From: CAIXZV01 sp037446495
GTDB taxonomy: Bacteria > Chloroflexota > Limnocylindria > Limnocylindrales > CSP1-4
DNA: 64,000 bases
NCBI GenBank assembly: GCA_037446495.1
Contig: JBBIIL010000006.1
Coordinates: forward strand, 1 to 64,000
Direction: 5' to 3'
Shown here: piece after piece, positions 1-8,171 of the stretch
Layout of the letters: the number at the start of each line of letters is the position of its first letter
Position numbering within the stretch: position 1 is the first letter of the stretch
The notes under the pieces: model-generated
Seen by the model: the letters and a program-made list of their open reading frames with translations, nothing else
Databases searched by the model: none
What the model was told of the DNA's origin: nothing
Position numbers and translations under genes: made by a program

Positions 1-1
1 C

Positions 2-79
2 CTGGACAAGCTCCACGCCCAGAACCGCGCCGAGGTCGTGGCGAGGGCGATGCGCAACGGACTGGTCCGGGACGCCTGA
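2..79 (+). CDS. C-terminal end of a LuxR-type (HTH) regulator, partial
   Basis: Only the last 25 codons are inside the window; the gene begins upstream of base 1. The peptide has the pattern of the last helix of a GerE/LuxR DNA-binding domain (KLHAQNRAEVVARAMRNGLV). It resembles the end of the complete PAS-LuxR protein at the other end of the window (KLGAHSRLETVLLAMRHGLV). It presumably encodes a transcription regulator. The sensory part cannot be seen, so the signal is unknown. It runs convergently with the Fur-family gene. Confidence 0.6.
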   Translation: MDKLHAQNRAEVVARAMRNGLVRDA

Positions 80-105
80 GCCGCAAGAGGCTCCCGCGAG
101 CCCGA

Positions 106-606
106 CTACGCTGGGGTGGCCGCCTCGTGAGCGGGGATCGCGCTGCAGCTCCGGCAGGTCCCGTAGAAGTTCAGGTCGTGCCAGTTGACGTGGAAGCCGG
201 TCGGCTCCTCCCAGGCCGTCGGCGGGCAGGCCTCGACCTGCACGACGCGTCCGCATCGCGTGCAGATCGCGTGGTCGTGGTGGTCGCCCGCGCAGTAGGC
301 GTAGCCGACGGCGCCGGACGCGAGCGTGGCGCGCTTGAGGCGGCCCGCGACGTCGAGCCGCTCCAGCGTTCGGTAGACGGTGGCCAGGCTCGTCGACGGC
401 GACGCGGCCCGCGCCTGCGCGAGGAGCTGGTCGGGCGTCTGGAGCCGGTCCCCCCCGACCAGCACGGCCACGATGGCGCGCCGGGGGCCTGTCGCCCCGC
501 GGCCCAGGACCGCCAGGGCATCGGCGATCGAGGCCCCGGTCGCATCGGCGTCGTCGGCGCCGACGACGCCGGACCCCCGGGACGGGCGGCGGCCGGTGCG
601 GGTCAT
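106..606 (-). CDS. Fur-family metal-responsive repressor
   Basis: A 166-residue protein with the Fur/Zur/Nur layout: an N-terminal winged helix (TSLATVYRTLERLDVAGRL is the recognition-helix region) and a C-terminal dimerisation domain. The metal motif HHDHAICTRCG and a second CxxC near the end (CRSCS) suggest a structural zinc site. The N-terminus is about 25 residues longer than usual and low in complexity. The ATG overlaps the TGA of the upstream transporter gene (ATGA), so the two are translationally coupled. It very likely represses its own operon through the Fur-box-like operator at 1555-1573. Which metal it senses (Fe, Zn, Ni or Mn) cannot be decided from sequence. Confidence 0.88.
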   Translation of the reverse strand: MTRTGRRPSRGSGVVGADDADATGASIADALAVLGRGATGPRRAIVAVLVGGDRLQTPDQLLAQARAASPSTSLATVYRTLERLDVAGRLKRATLASGAVGYAYCAGDHHDHAICTRCGRVVQVEACPPTAWEEPTGFHVNWHDLNFYGTCRSCSAIPAHEAATPA

Positions 607-1535
607 CGCGTGCCGACCGCGCCCGGGGCGAGCGTCCTGACCCGACGCAGCGCCCGGACGAAGCTGCCCGCGGCGATGACCGCCACGATGACGGTCACCA
701 GGACGAGGCCGGCGTTGATGGAGTCGAGGTTCGGGATCGCGATGCCCGTCGGCAGGCCGGCGTCGAGCCGGTCCGCGACGCTCGGCAGGAGCAGCGACAC
801 GGAGCCCCAGACGGCGAACAGCAGCCCTCCGTACAGGAGCGTGTTGCCGGCCACGGCGCGGGAGACGTAGTTCATGGCGTCGGCGCCGAGATGGCGCGTC
901 CGCATCCACGCGCCGAGCGCTGCCCCGACCGCCATCTGGACCACCATGGTCCCGAGCCCGAACAGGAGCCCCGGCAGGAAGGCGACCGCGGCGCTGGGCA
1001 TGGCCGGCGCCAGCACCGTGTAGATGATCACCGCGAAGGCGCCGGTCCCCCAGCCCGCGACGAATCCGTGGACCAGGGTCATGCGCACTGGGATCGGGCG
1101 GTCGCCCGACGAGGGCATCCCGTCGGTCCCGTCGTCGCGCCCGACGTGCACGGCGCGGTGCAGGACCCGCTCGAGGCCCTCGGTGAGGTGCAGCTCGCGG
1201 CCGAGACGGAGGATGTACAGGCCGGAGACCGCCATAACGACCCCGACCAGCAGGTCGACCCAGGCGTTGAAGACGCCGCTCGCGAGGACCGGCGCAAGGG
1301 CCAGGAAGGCCAGCTCCGACGCGATCGCCCGCTGGACCGCGAACGCCGCGGAGAAGAGGAGGCCCGCCTTCATGCCCTGCCTGCCTGAGGCGGAGCCGAT
1401 GGCGTAACTGACCGTGATCGGCCAGGTGTGCTCGTCGGGAGTGACCCCGTGGAGCACCCCCAGCAAGAACGAGACCAGGAGGATGCCCAGCACGCCCGTC
1501 CCAGTTCCGGAGGAGATAAGAGAAGTCGTCAGCAC
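603..1535 (-). CDS. NicO/NiCoT-like metal transporter, membrane protein
   Basis: A polytopic membrane protein of 310 residues with about seven hydrophobic segments. The first helix region carries HGVTPDEHTWP, an H-x4-D-x-H pattern reminiscent of the metal-entry motif of NiCoT/RcnA transporters (inferred, not a textbook match). A central hydrophilic loop (GRDDGTDGMPSSGDRP) separates two helix bundles. The frame is open up to a TTG at 1580, but that extension would translate through the operator. I chose the GTG at 1535, which follows a GAAAG ribosome-binding sequence. It is co-transcribed with the Fur-family gene, which makes metal uptake or efflux the likely role. The substrate is unknown. 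Confidence 0.62.
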   Translation of the reverse strand: MLTTSLISSGTGTGVLGILLVSFLLGVLHGVTPDEHTWPITVSYAIGSASGRQGMKAGLLFSAAFAVQRAIASELAFLALAPVLASGVFNAWVDLLVGVVMAVSGLYILRLGRELHLTEGLERVLHRAVHVGRDDGTDGMPSSGDRPIPVRMTLVHGFVAGWGTGAFAVIIYTVLAPAMPSAAVAFLPGLLFGLGTMVVQMAVGAALGAWMRTRHLGADAMNYVSRAVAGNTLLYGGLLFAVWGSVSLLLPSVADRLDAGLPTGIAIPNLDSINAGLVLVTVIVAVIAAGSFVRALRRVRTLAPGAVGTR

Positions 1536-1554
1536 GTCACTTTCGCGATCTTTT

Positions 1555-1573
1555 GAGAATGAGTCGCATTCGC
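1555..1573 (-). promoter_or_regulatory. Fur-box-like operator of the transporter-fur operon
   Basis: An interrupted palindrome GAATG-AGTCG-CATTC lies at 1557-1571. Over the 19 bases 1555-1573 it matches the E. coli Fur consensus at 12 positions by my alignment. It sits just downstream of the promoter hexamers and covers the expected transcription start, the usual position for Fur repression. Confidence 0.6.
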
Positions 1574-1579
1574 TGCCCA

Positions 1580-1608
1580 AGACTAGCCTTTTCCGACGCC
1601 AATGTCAA
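1580..1608 (-). promoter_or_regulatory. Sigma70-type promoter of the transporter-fur operon
   Basis: On the minus strand TTGACA (1608-1603) and TAGTCT (1585-1580) are separated by 17 bp. Transcription would start near 1573, inside the operator, leaving a leader of about 38 nt before the GTG at 1535. Confidence 0.6.
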
Positions 1609-1925
1609 CCGCGAGGACTGACCGGTGACGGCTGCGGCTCGCGATCAGCGGCGGCCACGGCTCGTGACCCGCGGCGGCGACCTGGCGGCTGCACCCGGGC
1701 CGCCCGGCGAGGCTGCGTCCGGGCCTGTCGGCCAGGCGTCGCCCGGACCAGCACGAGGGACCCCCCACCGGCACCGCCACAGCTGGCGGCCGTCTCGCGA
1801 CCCACGGACCGGGCCGAACGGCACCCCGGTCCCACCCGAAATGACGGGCGCCCTGCCCACCCTTGCGGGGGTGGTGCCCCGCGACGTCGCAGCCGACGAT
1901 CGCCGCAGCCACAAGGAGGCGGCGT
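1609..1925. other. Intergenic region between divergent operons
   Basis: About 310 bp without a convincing gene. Near its right end a hairpin with CACCC and GGGTG arms precedes the ribosome binding site AAGGAGG (1913-1919). I looked for riboswitch consensus boxes and saw none. A promoter for the rightward operon must lie here, but I found no clear hexamer pair. Confidence 0.4.
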
Positions 1926-3956
1926 ATGGGCTATCGAATCGACATCAACCACGCGGGCTGCATCACCTGCGGCATCTGCATGGACGTCTGCCCGGTCGAG
2001 GCGCTGGACATGACCAGGCCCGCCCACCCCGGCGTTGAGACCGGGCCAGTCGGCGGTTTGCCACTGCCGTGGGCGATGGAGCGCCCGCTGCAGGTTGGCG
2101 AGTGCATCGGCTGCGGGATCTGCGTCCGCGAGTGCCCGCCAGCGGTGATCAGCATGGCAACACTGCCCGGTGAGCAGGTGCCGCTCGCGCCCCGGCAGGG
2201 CCCCATCGAACGGCCCTCGCCGTACGCCGCGGACGAGGTGTGGATGCCTCTGTCCGAGGTCACTCGCGAGTCCATGAAGCCAACCAAGCCCTCACCCTGG
2301 GGCGACCTGTTCCCGTGGACCACGCGCAGCCGGCCCAAGCCGTGGCAGGCCTGGATGACCATGGTGGATGTGCCGCCGGCCAACCCGATCGCGCCGTGCC
2401 AGGAGGCCTGCCCCGCGGGCACTGACGCGGGCCGCTACGTTGGCCTGATCGGCCAGGGCCGCTACGACGAGGCCTACCAGGTCGCCGCCGAGGTGAATCC
2501 GTTCCCGTCGGTCTGCGGCTGGATCTGCACCGCCCCGTGCGAGTCGGCCTGCCGTCGAGGCGTCCTGGACGAGCCGATCAGCATCCGCACCCTCAAGCGC
2601 TTCGCCGTGGAGAACGGCAAGCTGCCGCCTGCCCCAAAGGCGACCAAGAAGCGAAGCGAGAAGGTCGCGATCGTCGGCGGTGGGCCAGCCGGCATGTCGG
2701 CCGCCTGGTACCTCGCCCGCCTGGGCTACCCGGTCACCGTCATGGAGGCCATGCCCATCCCCGGCGGCATGATGGCCATCGGCATCCCCGAGTACCGCCT
2801 GCCGCGCGAGGTCCTCCAAGCCGAGCTCCAGCGCATCGTGGACGCGGGCGTGGAGCTGCGGCTCGACACGGCGATGGGCCGCGACTTCACACTGCCCGAC
2901 CTGGAGCGGCAGGGCTTCCGCGCGATCTTCCTCGCCACCGGTGCGTCCAAGTCGCGCCGCCTGGGCGTCCCCGGCGACGACCAGAAGGGGATGATCCCCG
3001 CCACCCGGTTCCTCAAGGAGGTGAACCTCGGCGAGAACCCGTCCCTCACGGGCGACGTCATCGTTGTCGGTGGCGGCTCCACCGCCATGGACGCTGCGCG
3101 ATCGGCCAAGCGCTCCGGCGCGTCGTCCGTCTCGATCGTCTACCGCCGCGGGCGCGCCGACATGCCGGCGCAGGTCGAGGAGGTCGAGGCGGCCGAGCGG
3201 GAGGGAATCGCGATCCTCGAGGGGCTTGCCCCCAGCGAGGTCGTCGGCCGAGACGGCCAGGTCGTGGCCCTGCGCTGTGACGTCACCGCACCCGGCAAGA
3301 CGCCGGAGGCGGGCGGTCGCACCCCGTGGAACCCGACCGGCGAGTCCAGGGAACTCCCAGCGGCATCCATCCTCGTGGCCATTGGCGAGGAGCCCGACCC
3401 GTCGATCCTCCCCGAGGGCGCGGGCATCGAGGTCAGCGGCTGGGCCGGCATCGTGGCCGACCCGAAGACGCTGGCCACCGGCCGAGCGGGCATCTTCGCC
3501 GGCGGCGACGTCGTCTCCGGCCCCAAGACCATCATCGAGGCCGTGGCCGCCGGCAGGCGCGCAGCGGGCTCCATCCACGAGTACCTCTCGGGCGCCCGCC
3601 ACGGCGAGGCCGAGATCATGCAAGTGGTCCGGGTGGCCACGCCACCCGAGGCGACCCTCAAGCTCGACATCGCCGACAGGCCGCGGGTCCACGCGCCGCT
3701 GCCGGTCGTCGCGATCGGCACCTTCAAGGCGACCCAGGAGGGCTTCGCCGAGGAGGCCGCCAGGCTCGAGGCGTCCCGCTGCTTCCGCTGCGATGCCGTC
3801 TACGGCTGCCCGACCGTTCAGGTGGCTGCCGGCCGCGGCCCCGCCGACTCCCGCATCGGAGGCCCCGATGCGCGGCACGTCCCGGTGGCGGCCCAGGGTC
3901 CGCTCACCCCCGCCACACCCCCGTCCCGCCAGCTCAACCAGGGAGGAGCTCAGTGA
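1926..3956 (+). CDS. GltD-like NAD(P)H oxidoreductase with N-terminal 2[4Fe-4S] ferredoxin
   Basis: A 676-residue flavoprotein. Residues 12-22 (CITCGICMDVC) and 60-70 (CIGCGICVREC) are two [4Fe-4S] ligand sets. From about residue 158 it follows the glutamate-synthase small-subunit family: a cysteine-rich cluster domain (CQEACP, CGWIC, PCESAC), the FAD Rossmann motif GGGPAG at 251-256, and the NAD(P)H motif VGGGSTAMDAAR near 381. A further cysteine group, CFRCDAVYGC, lies at 619-628, before a Pro-rich tail. AAGGAGG lies 6 nt before the ATG, which rules out the longer in-frame start at 1863. The gene overlaps the next one by GTGA. No glutamate synthase large subunit is present. Together with two membrane proteins it may form a membrane-bound electron-transfer complex between NAD(P)H and ferredoxin or quinone (inference). 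Confidence 0.85.
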   Translation: MGYRIDINHAGCITCGICMDVCPVEALDMTRPAHPGVETGPVGGLPLPWAMERPLQVGECIGCGICVRECPPAVISMATLPGEQVPLAPRQGPIERPSPYAADEVWMPLSEVTRESMKPTKPSPWGDLFPWTTRSRPKPWQAWMTMVDVPPANPIAPCQEACPAGTDAGRYVGLIGQGRYDEAYQVAAEVNPFPSVCGWICTAPCESACRRGVLDEPISIRTLKRFAVENGKLPPAPKATKKRSEKVAIVGGGPAGMSAAWYLARLGYPVTVMEAMPIPGGMMAIGIPEYRLPREVLQAELQRIVDAGVELRLDTAMGRDFTLPDLERQGFRAIFLATGASKSRRLGVPGDDQKGMIPATRFLKEVNLGENPSLTGDVIVVGGGSTAMDAARSAKRSGASSVSIVYRRGRADMPAQVEEVEAAEREGIAILEGLAPSEVVGRDGQVVALRCDVTAPGKTPEAGGRTPWNPTGESRELPAASILVAIGEEPDPSILPEGAGIEVSGWAGIVADPKTLATGRAGIFAGGDVVSGPKTIIEAVAAGRRAAGSIHEYLSGARHGEAEIMQVVRVATPPEATLKLDIADRPRVHAPLPVVAIGTFKATQEGFAEEAARLEASRCFRCDAVYGCPTVQVAAGRGPADSRIGGPDARHVPVAAQGPLTPATPPSRQLNQGGAQ

Positions 3957-4561
3957 ATACAGACCAGGTCCAAGGACTCTTCGGCGCCGGAGAGGCGTTC
4001 GTCGAGGGGACCATCGCCGCCGCCCTCGTGATCCTCTGGATCCTGACGGTGGCCCTGCACCTCGCCCGGCCGTACATGGCCAAGACCACCGGCAAGTTCA
4101 CGCTCCGCCTGGGCGCGGATCTGTGGTGGATCATCTACGTGGCCCTGCGCGACATCATGCTGCTGCAGGTGTTCCTGGGCTCGTTCATCTTCTTCTACCC
4201 GGACGTGGTCAAAGCGCGCGACCTGCCGATCACCGGCGGCATTGCCGCGGTCTTCGCCTTCGCGGCCTTGCTGATCAAGCTGATGTCCAAGGGCGACGAC
4301 GACCTGAATGGATCCCGTGCCCAGGTGCTCCTCATCGGTATCGGGGCGGTGCTCTACCTGACCCCGTACCTGTTCGGCGTCCAGGCGCTCGCGCTCAACG
4401 GCTCGCGGCTGCTCCCCACGGCGCAGGCCCTGACCACCTCGCAGAACCCTGGCCTAGCGCTGCCGCTGTGCTACATCTCGGCCGCCCTGACGGGCCTGCT
4501 CGGCATTGTCGCGGTGGCATACAACTTCCGGCTGTCGATGCGCCGGCCGAAGGCCGCGTGA
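3953..4561 (+). CDS. Five-helix membrane protein A of the flavoprotein operon
   Basis: A 202-residue protein I do not recognise. There are five hydrophobic segments, roughly residues 20-38, 55-80, 88-108, 120-141 and 168-192. Helix 1 ends with LHLARPY, followed by KFTLRLGADLWW and ALRD in helix 2. These same positions are conserved in the next gene, so the two are paralogues. The GTG start overlaps the TGA of the flavoprotein gene and is preceded by GGGAGGAG. The conserved His, Arg and Asp at the membrane edge could bind a cofactor or a partner subunit (inference). It is probably a membrane anchor or quinone-reactive subunit for the flavoprotein. Confidence 0.75.
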   Translation: MNTDQVQGLFGAGEAFVEGTIAAALVILWILTVALHLARPYMAKTTGKFTLRLGADLWWIIYVALRDIMLLQVFLGSFIFFYPDVVKARDLPITGGIAAVFAFAALLIKLMSKGDDDLNGSRAQVLLIGIGAVLYLTPYLFGVQALALNGSRLLPTAQALTTSQNPGLALPLCYISAALTGLLGIVAVAYNFRLSMRRPKAA

Positions 4562-4571
4562 GGAGAACCCG

Positions 4572-5201
4572 ATGCTGAGTGGAGACGATCTCGCCAACGC
4601 CATCACCAATGGCGGCGCCAACTGGATGATCCTATCGGTGGCCGCGGTGCTGCCGATCATCTGGGCCTTCACGCTGTCGCTGCACTTCGCGCGGCCCTAC
4701 GTGCTGCGTTTCCTCCAGAAGCTCACCCTCCGGTTCGGCGGCGATGTCTGGTGGCTGTCCTACGTCCTCACCCGGGACGCGCTCCTGGTGGTCACCCTCG
4801 TCCTGTCGGTGATCTTCCTCTTCCCGAACGTCTACCTGCGCGGTGACGGACTCGGGATCACCGCCCCGGTGGCGACCCTGGTCCTCATGTGGGCCGCGCT
4901 CGTCAAGCTCCTGGGGGATCCGGACGACAACGCGTCGCACTGGCAGCTCCAGAGCCTCCTCCTGATCCTCGCCTCGGTGCTCTACATCATCCCGCAGGTC
5001 TACGGCCTGGAGGCCGCCGACCAGCACCTGGGCGGATGGTCGGACGCGCTGATCTCGGTCAACAATCTGGACGTGGCCCGCTTCATCCTGTGGGGCACCA
5101 TGGTGCTGTTCGCCATCACCGGCGGTCTGGTGTTCGTCCGGTTCTTCCTCATGTTGGGCACCAAGGAGGCTGGCGAGGCCTCCGCGCTCGCGGAGGCGTG
5201 A
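4572..5201 (+). CDS. Five-helix membrane protein B, paralogue of the preceding gene
   Basis: 209 residues, five predicted membrane helices, collinear with protein A: LHFARPY at the end of helix 1, KLTLRFGGDVWWLSYVLTRD into helix 2, FPNV after helix 2, a polar DPDDNASHWQ loop, then LYIIPQVYGL. AGGAGA at 4561-4566 precedes the ATG, 10 bp after the previous stop. The tandem duplication implies a heterodimeric membrane module. It is the last gene of the operon, followed by a strong hairpin at 5293-5329. The function is unknown beyond the operon link to the flavoprotein. Confidence 0.75.
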   Translation: MLSGDDLANAITNGGANWMILSVAAVLPIIWAFTLSLHFARPYVLRFLQKLTLRFGGDVWWLSYVLTRDALLVVTLVLSVIFLFPNVYLRGDGLGITAPVATLVLMWAALVKLLGDPDDNASHWQLQSLLLILASVLYIIPQVYGLEAADQHLGGWSDALISVNNLDVARFILWGTMVLFAITGGLVFVRFFLMLGTKEAGEASALAEA

Positions 5202-5292
5202 GCGCCATCTGACGTCCCTGGCGGGTCGCGTCCCCGAGTCCCCCGCGGTCCCCCGCGGTCCACGGCCCGCCGCGTCCCCGAGAGCGGTCCCC

Positions 5293-5329
5293 GCGACGGC
5301 GCCACCTGTCTCCCCGGTGGCGCCGTCGC
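5293..5329. terminator. 14-bp hairpin, terminator-like
   Basis: Perfect inverted repeat 5293-5306 / 5316-5329 with a 9-nt loop, located after the membrane-protein operon. There is no T tract, as often in high-GC bacteria. Confidence 0.6.
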
Positions 5330-5406
5330 CTCGCGTTGTGGACCGGGCGCCTCGGGACGCCTGGCCCGCAATGGGCGAGCGTCGGGAAGTGCTCCGGCCT
5401 CGCGCG

Positions 5407-5412
5407 TATCAT
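5407..5412 (+). promoter_or_regulatory. -10 box TATCAT, leaderless start
   Basis: TATCAT ends 8 nt before the ATG at 5421. No -35 and no ribosome binding site are visible, so transcription should begin at or next to the start codon. Confidence 0.55.
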
Positions 5413-5420
5413 TCGCGCCC

Positions 5421-6152
5421 ATGTGCGAGCAGTTCATCGCCCGGGCCAGCGAGCCGTTCCGGCTCGACGAGCTCTGGCCGTTCACCACCAAGCTGGAGCA
5501 CTACGGTCTCGCGGGCTTCGGCTGGGGCGCCGCCTGGGTGGACACCGGCGGCAGACTTCAGACGCACAGGGACGTCCGTGCCTTCCGCGACGACCCCGGC
5601 ACGAATGCCCTCGGCGCTGCCGAGACGACCTCAGTGCTGGTCCACCTGCGCCGCCCGTCGCGCCTGTCCACGCTCCAGCTGCCCGATACGCAGCCGTTCG
5701 GCGATCCGGCTGGCCGCTTCGCCTTCAGCCACAACGGCGACCTGCGCGAGTACCGGGGCTCGCGCGCGCGTTACAGGCGCCAGGGACGGATCCACGGCCG
5801 TGCCGACAGCGAGGTGGGCCAGCGTTGGCTCGAGGACGCCTGGTCCGACGCGGAGCCGGTGGGCCACCTGCTGGGCGCCCTCCACGACACGTTCGGGGGC
5901 GAGGCGAACTTCGGCCTCCTGACGCCCGACGGCACGCCGTACCACTACGCGGGCAACCCGCAGAACCCGGTGTTCACCTTCCGGCTGGGACGCATCGGCG
6001 TCGTCGCAACGGCGCTCTACTCGCTCGACCGCTCCGTGTTCCGCCTCTGCGCGCCGGGTGCCACGGACCGCGCCCTCGTGCGCCTGCACACGACGGTCGC
6101 ACTCGACCCTGAGGGGCGGCCCACCGAGAGTGCGTTCCGCTTGTCGGTCTAG
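5421..6152 (+). CDS. Class II glutamine amidotransferase (YafJ-like)
   Basis: A 243-residue stand-alone GATase2 (Ntn hydrolase) domain. After removal of Met1 the N-terminal residue is Cys2, the nucleophile (MCEQ). The ring of family motifs includes HLRRPS near residue 75 and FAFSHNGDL near 106, which supply the oxyanion-hole Asn-Gly. HGRADSEVG further on is typical of the glutamine-binding loop. No synthase domain is attached, so the ammonia acceptor is unknown. It has its own leaderless promoter and lies downstream of the flavoprotein operon beyond a terminator-like hairpin, so it is probably transcribed separately. Confidence 0.8.
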   Translation: MCEQFIARASEPFRLDELWPFTTKLEHYGLAGFGWGAAWVDTGGRLQTHRDVRAFRDDPGTNALGAAETTSVLVHLRRPSRLSTLQLPDTQPFGDPAGRFAFSHNGDLREYRGSRARYRRQGRIHGRADSEVGQRWLEDAWSDAEPVGHLLGALHDTFGGEANFGLLTPDGTPYHYAGNPQNPVFTFRLGRIGVVATALYSLDRSVFRLCAPGATDRALVRLHTTVALDPEGRPTESAFRLSV

Positions 6153-7150
6153 TCGCCGATCTCGGTATGTCGGCGCGAGCCCGACCGGCCGGTCCGCCGC
6201 GTCGGCGTCGCCGGCGCCAGCCCGAGGAAGCGCTCGATCGCCTGGCCCAGCCGCTCGCGAGCCCGTATCGTCGTCGCGCTCGGAGCCTCTCGGAACGCCT
6301 GGCCCCACGCCCACACCCGTGCCCAGAGCCGTGCTCGCGCGCTTCGCCACGCCGAGAGGTGAAGGAACGCGAATGGGTGATCGAGCCGCCACCACCACGG
6401 TACGACCGACCACACGAACACCAGGTAGTCCGCTCGGACCGGTCGGTCGCCGAAGCCGAACAGCGCCTGCATCTGGATGATCGTGAGCGGCAGCATCAGC
6501 AGCGACAGCAGGCCGGCAAGCGCCAGCCAGACGAGTCCCCATCCTCGAGCCCGGGCCGGCAACGCCGGCCAGACCAGGGCAGGCACCCACTTCATCCACG
6601 TCGCGAGGCCCCAGATCAGTCCGCTCAGGCGCCCGTCGAGGAAGTGCGCACCGAACAGCGCGAGGGCGAGCAGGAGGTCGATGTTCCCGGTGTCGATGTT
6701 GGCGCCGATCGGGATGGACAGGATGGCGACGAGGATCGCGGTCGGCAGCGGGCGGCGCGCATATGCCCAGCGGATGGACCACAGGAGCAGCAGCAGCCCG
6801 GCGCCGCGCCAGACGAACCAGGCCACCTCCCAGGGGAGCATCGCCCAGGGGATGAACAGCGGCAGCATCCACGGCGCATAGACGTAGGGGAGGAACGGAC
6901 CGGTTGGGTGGTACGGGTCCCCGCCGTCGAGCCACAGGCGCACGGCCGCCCAATAGGCCCGGGCATCGGAGCCGGCCACCTCGCCGCGGGCCAACATGCC
7001 CGCGATGCCGAGCGCGAACAGCACGATCAGGATGGCCATGGCCGCGAGGCGCTTGCGGTCGCGCAGGCGGACGGTCTCACGATGGAGCGCGCGTCGGACC
7101 GTGCCCGCGCGACGGGCGCGAGCGGTGGCGGCGAACGACGCGGTGCTCAT
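6149..7150 (-). CDS. GT87-like membrane glycosyltransferase (DUF2029)
   Basis: An integral membrane protein of 333 residues from the chosen ATG. The first helix (AAMAILIVLFALGIAGML) is followed by SDARAYWAAVRLWLDGGDPY, the loop typical of GT-C/GT87 polyprenyl-phosphate-mannose-dependent transferases with an acidic residue at the active site. About seven further helices follow, then a basic tail. The frame is open further upstream; GAGAAT 7 nt before the ATG at 7150 suggests a leaderless start there, but the ATG at 7159 is possible. It is convergent with the amidotransferase gene (4-bp overlap). The likely role is transfer of a sugar to a cell-envelope polymer; the exact substrate is unknown. 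Confidence 0.6.
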   Translation of the reverse strand: MSTASFAATARARRAGTVRRALHRETVRLRDRKRLAAMAILIVLFALGIAGMLARGEVAGSDARAYWAAVRLWLDGGDPYHPTGPFLPYVYAPWMLPLFIPWAMLPWEVAWFVWRGAGLLLLLWSIRWAYARRPLPTAILVAILSIPIGANIDTGNIDLLLALALFGAHFLDGRLSGLIWGLATWMKWVPALVWPALPARARGWGLVWLALAGLLSLLMLPLTIIQMQALFGFGDRPVRADYLVFVWSVVPWWWRLDHPFAFLHLSAWRSARARLWARVWAWGQAFREAPSATTIRARERLGQAIERFLGLAPATPTRRTGRSGSRRHTEIGD

Positions 7151-7256
7151 CGCCGCCATTCTCGCGCGCGATCGGCGTCCGTGCGCGAGGGCGTACCCAC
7201 GGCGCACCAGCCGCCTCGAGCTGCGGGCCCCGCGCGGCGGGACCACCGGCCCCTGC

Positions 7257-7262
7257 TAGACT
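7257..7262 (+). promoter_or_regulatory. -10 box TAGACT, leaderless start of cphB
   Basis: TAGACT ends 8 nt before the ATG at 7271. The same hexamer and spacing recur before the M20 peptidase gene at 15503. Confidence 0.55.
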
Positions 7263-7270
7263 CCCGGACC

Positions 7271-8107
7271 ATGCCGCAGGGAACCGTCATCGTGATCGGC
7301 GGAGCGGAGGACAAGGTCCGAGATCGGGTCATCCTCGGCCGGTTCGTTGCGCTTGCGGGCGGCCAGTCAGCCCGCATCGCAGTGATCTCCACGGCCAGCT
7401 CCCTCGGTCCGGAGGCCGGCGCGCGCTACAAGGAGGTGTTCACCGATCTCGGCGCAGGGGAGGTCGCGCCCATCCACGCAGTGACCCGCCTCCAGGCCAA
7501 TGACGAGCACATCGCAGGGATCATCCGCCACGCCACGGGGATCTTCATGACCGGGGGCAATCAACTGCGGCTCTCGTCCACGTTGGGCGGCACCCGCCTT
7601 GCCGACGCCATCGCCGAGCGCTTCCGCGACGGGGCGGTGGTCGCGGGCACGTCCGCGGGCGCGTCGGCCGTCTCGTCCCACATGATCGCCTTCGGCGCGT
7701 CGGGCGCCACGCCCAAGCACCGGATGGCGCAGATCGCCGCCGGCCTCGGCCTGCTTCCCGGCGTCATCGTGGACCAGCACTTCCAGCAGCGGAATCGCCT
7801 CGGGCGGCTGCTCAGCCTGATCGCGCAGAACCCCAGCCTCCTGGGCCTCGGCGTGGACGAGGACACGGCCGGGGTTGTCGGGCCCGACCACGTCATGGAG
7901 GTCATCGGGCGCGGGTCGATCACCGTCGTGGACGGCGCGGCCTCCGACACCGACGCCTGGGAGGTCCGCGGCCACGCTCCGCTCATGATCAGCGGCGTCG
8001 TCCTCCACAGCTTCCCGGCCGGCTACCGATTCGACCTGCGGCGCCGGACACGTGTCGTCACGCCGGCGCTCACCGCGCTCGACGGAGGCGCGATCGCCTC
8101 GTCCTGA
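7271..8107 (+). CDS. cphB: Cyanophycinase
   Basis: A 278-residue serine peptidase of family S51, the length usual for CphB. The nucleophile elbow GTSAGAS places the catalytic serine at residue 128. Other family blocks are GGAEDK near the start, FMTGGNQLRL before the nucleophile, and VDQHFQQRNRLGRL and GLGVDEDTA after it. It cleaves cyanophycin (poly-Asp with Arg side chains) to beta-Asp-Arg dipeptides. A cyanophycin synthetase lies 2 kb downstream, so this strain can probably both store and mobilise the polymer. A leaderless promoter precedes it. Confidence 0.93.
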   Translation: MPQGTVIVIGGAEDKVRDRVILGRFVALAGGQSARIAVISTASSLGPEAGARYKEVFTDLGAGEVAPIHAVTRLQANDEHIAGIIRHATGIFMTGGNQLRLSSTLGGTRLADAIAERFRDGAVVAGTSAGASAVSSHMIAFGASGATPKHRMAQIAAGLGLLPGVIVDQHFQQRNRLGRLLSLIAQNPSLLGLGVDEDTAGVVGPDHVMEVIGRGSITVVDGAASDTDAWEVRGHAPLMISGVVLHSFPAGYRFDLRRRTRVVTPALTALDGGAIASS

Positions 8108-8171
8108 TCGCCCAGGCGCGATGCCGCGTCCAGGTCCGCCACGCTCGCTCGAGGGACCCGGCGTACTCCCG

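Noticed and set aside
1536..1580. TTG start at 1580 for the metal transporter
   Set aside because: It would translate the Fur-box-like palindrome and the predicted transcription start. GTG at 1535 has a ribosome binding sequence and fits the promoter.
1609..1925. Riboswitch in the leader of the flavoprotein operon
   Set aside because: Only a generic hairpin was found; no conserved boxes of cobalamin, TPP, FMN, SAM or glycine classes could be recognised.
1863..1925. Longer in-frame start of the GltD-like protein at 1863
   Set aside because: AAGGAGG is placed correctly for the ATG at 1926, and the extra 21 residues are basic and low in complexity.
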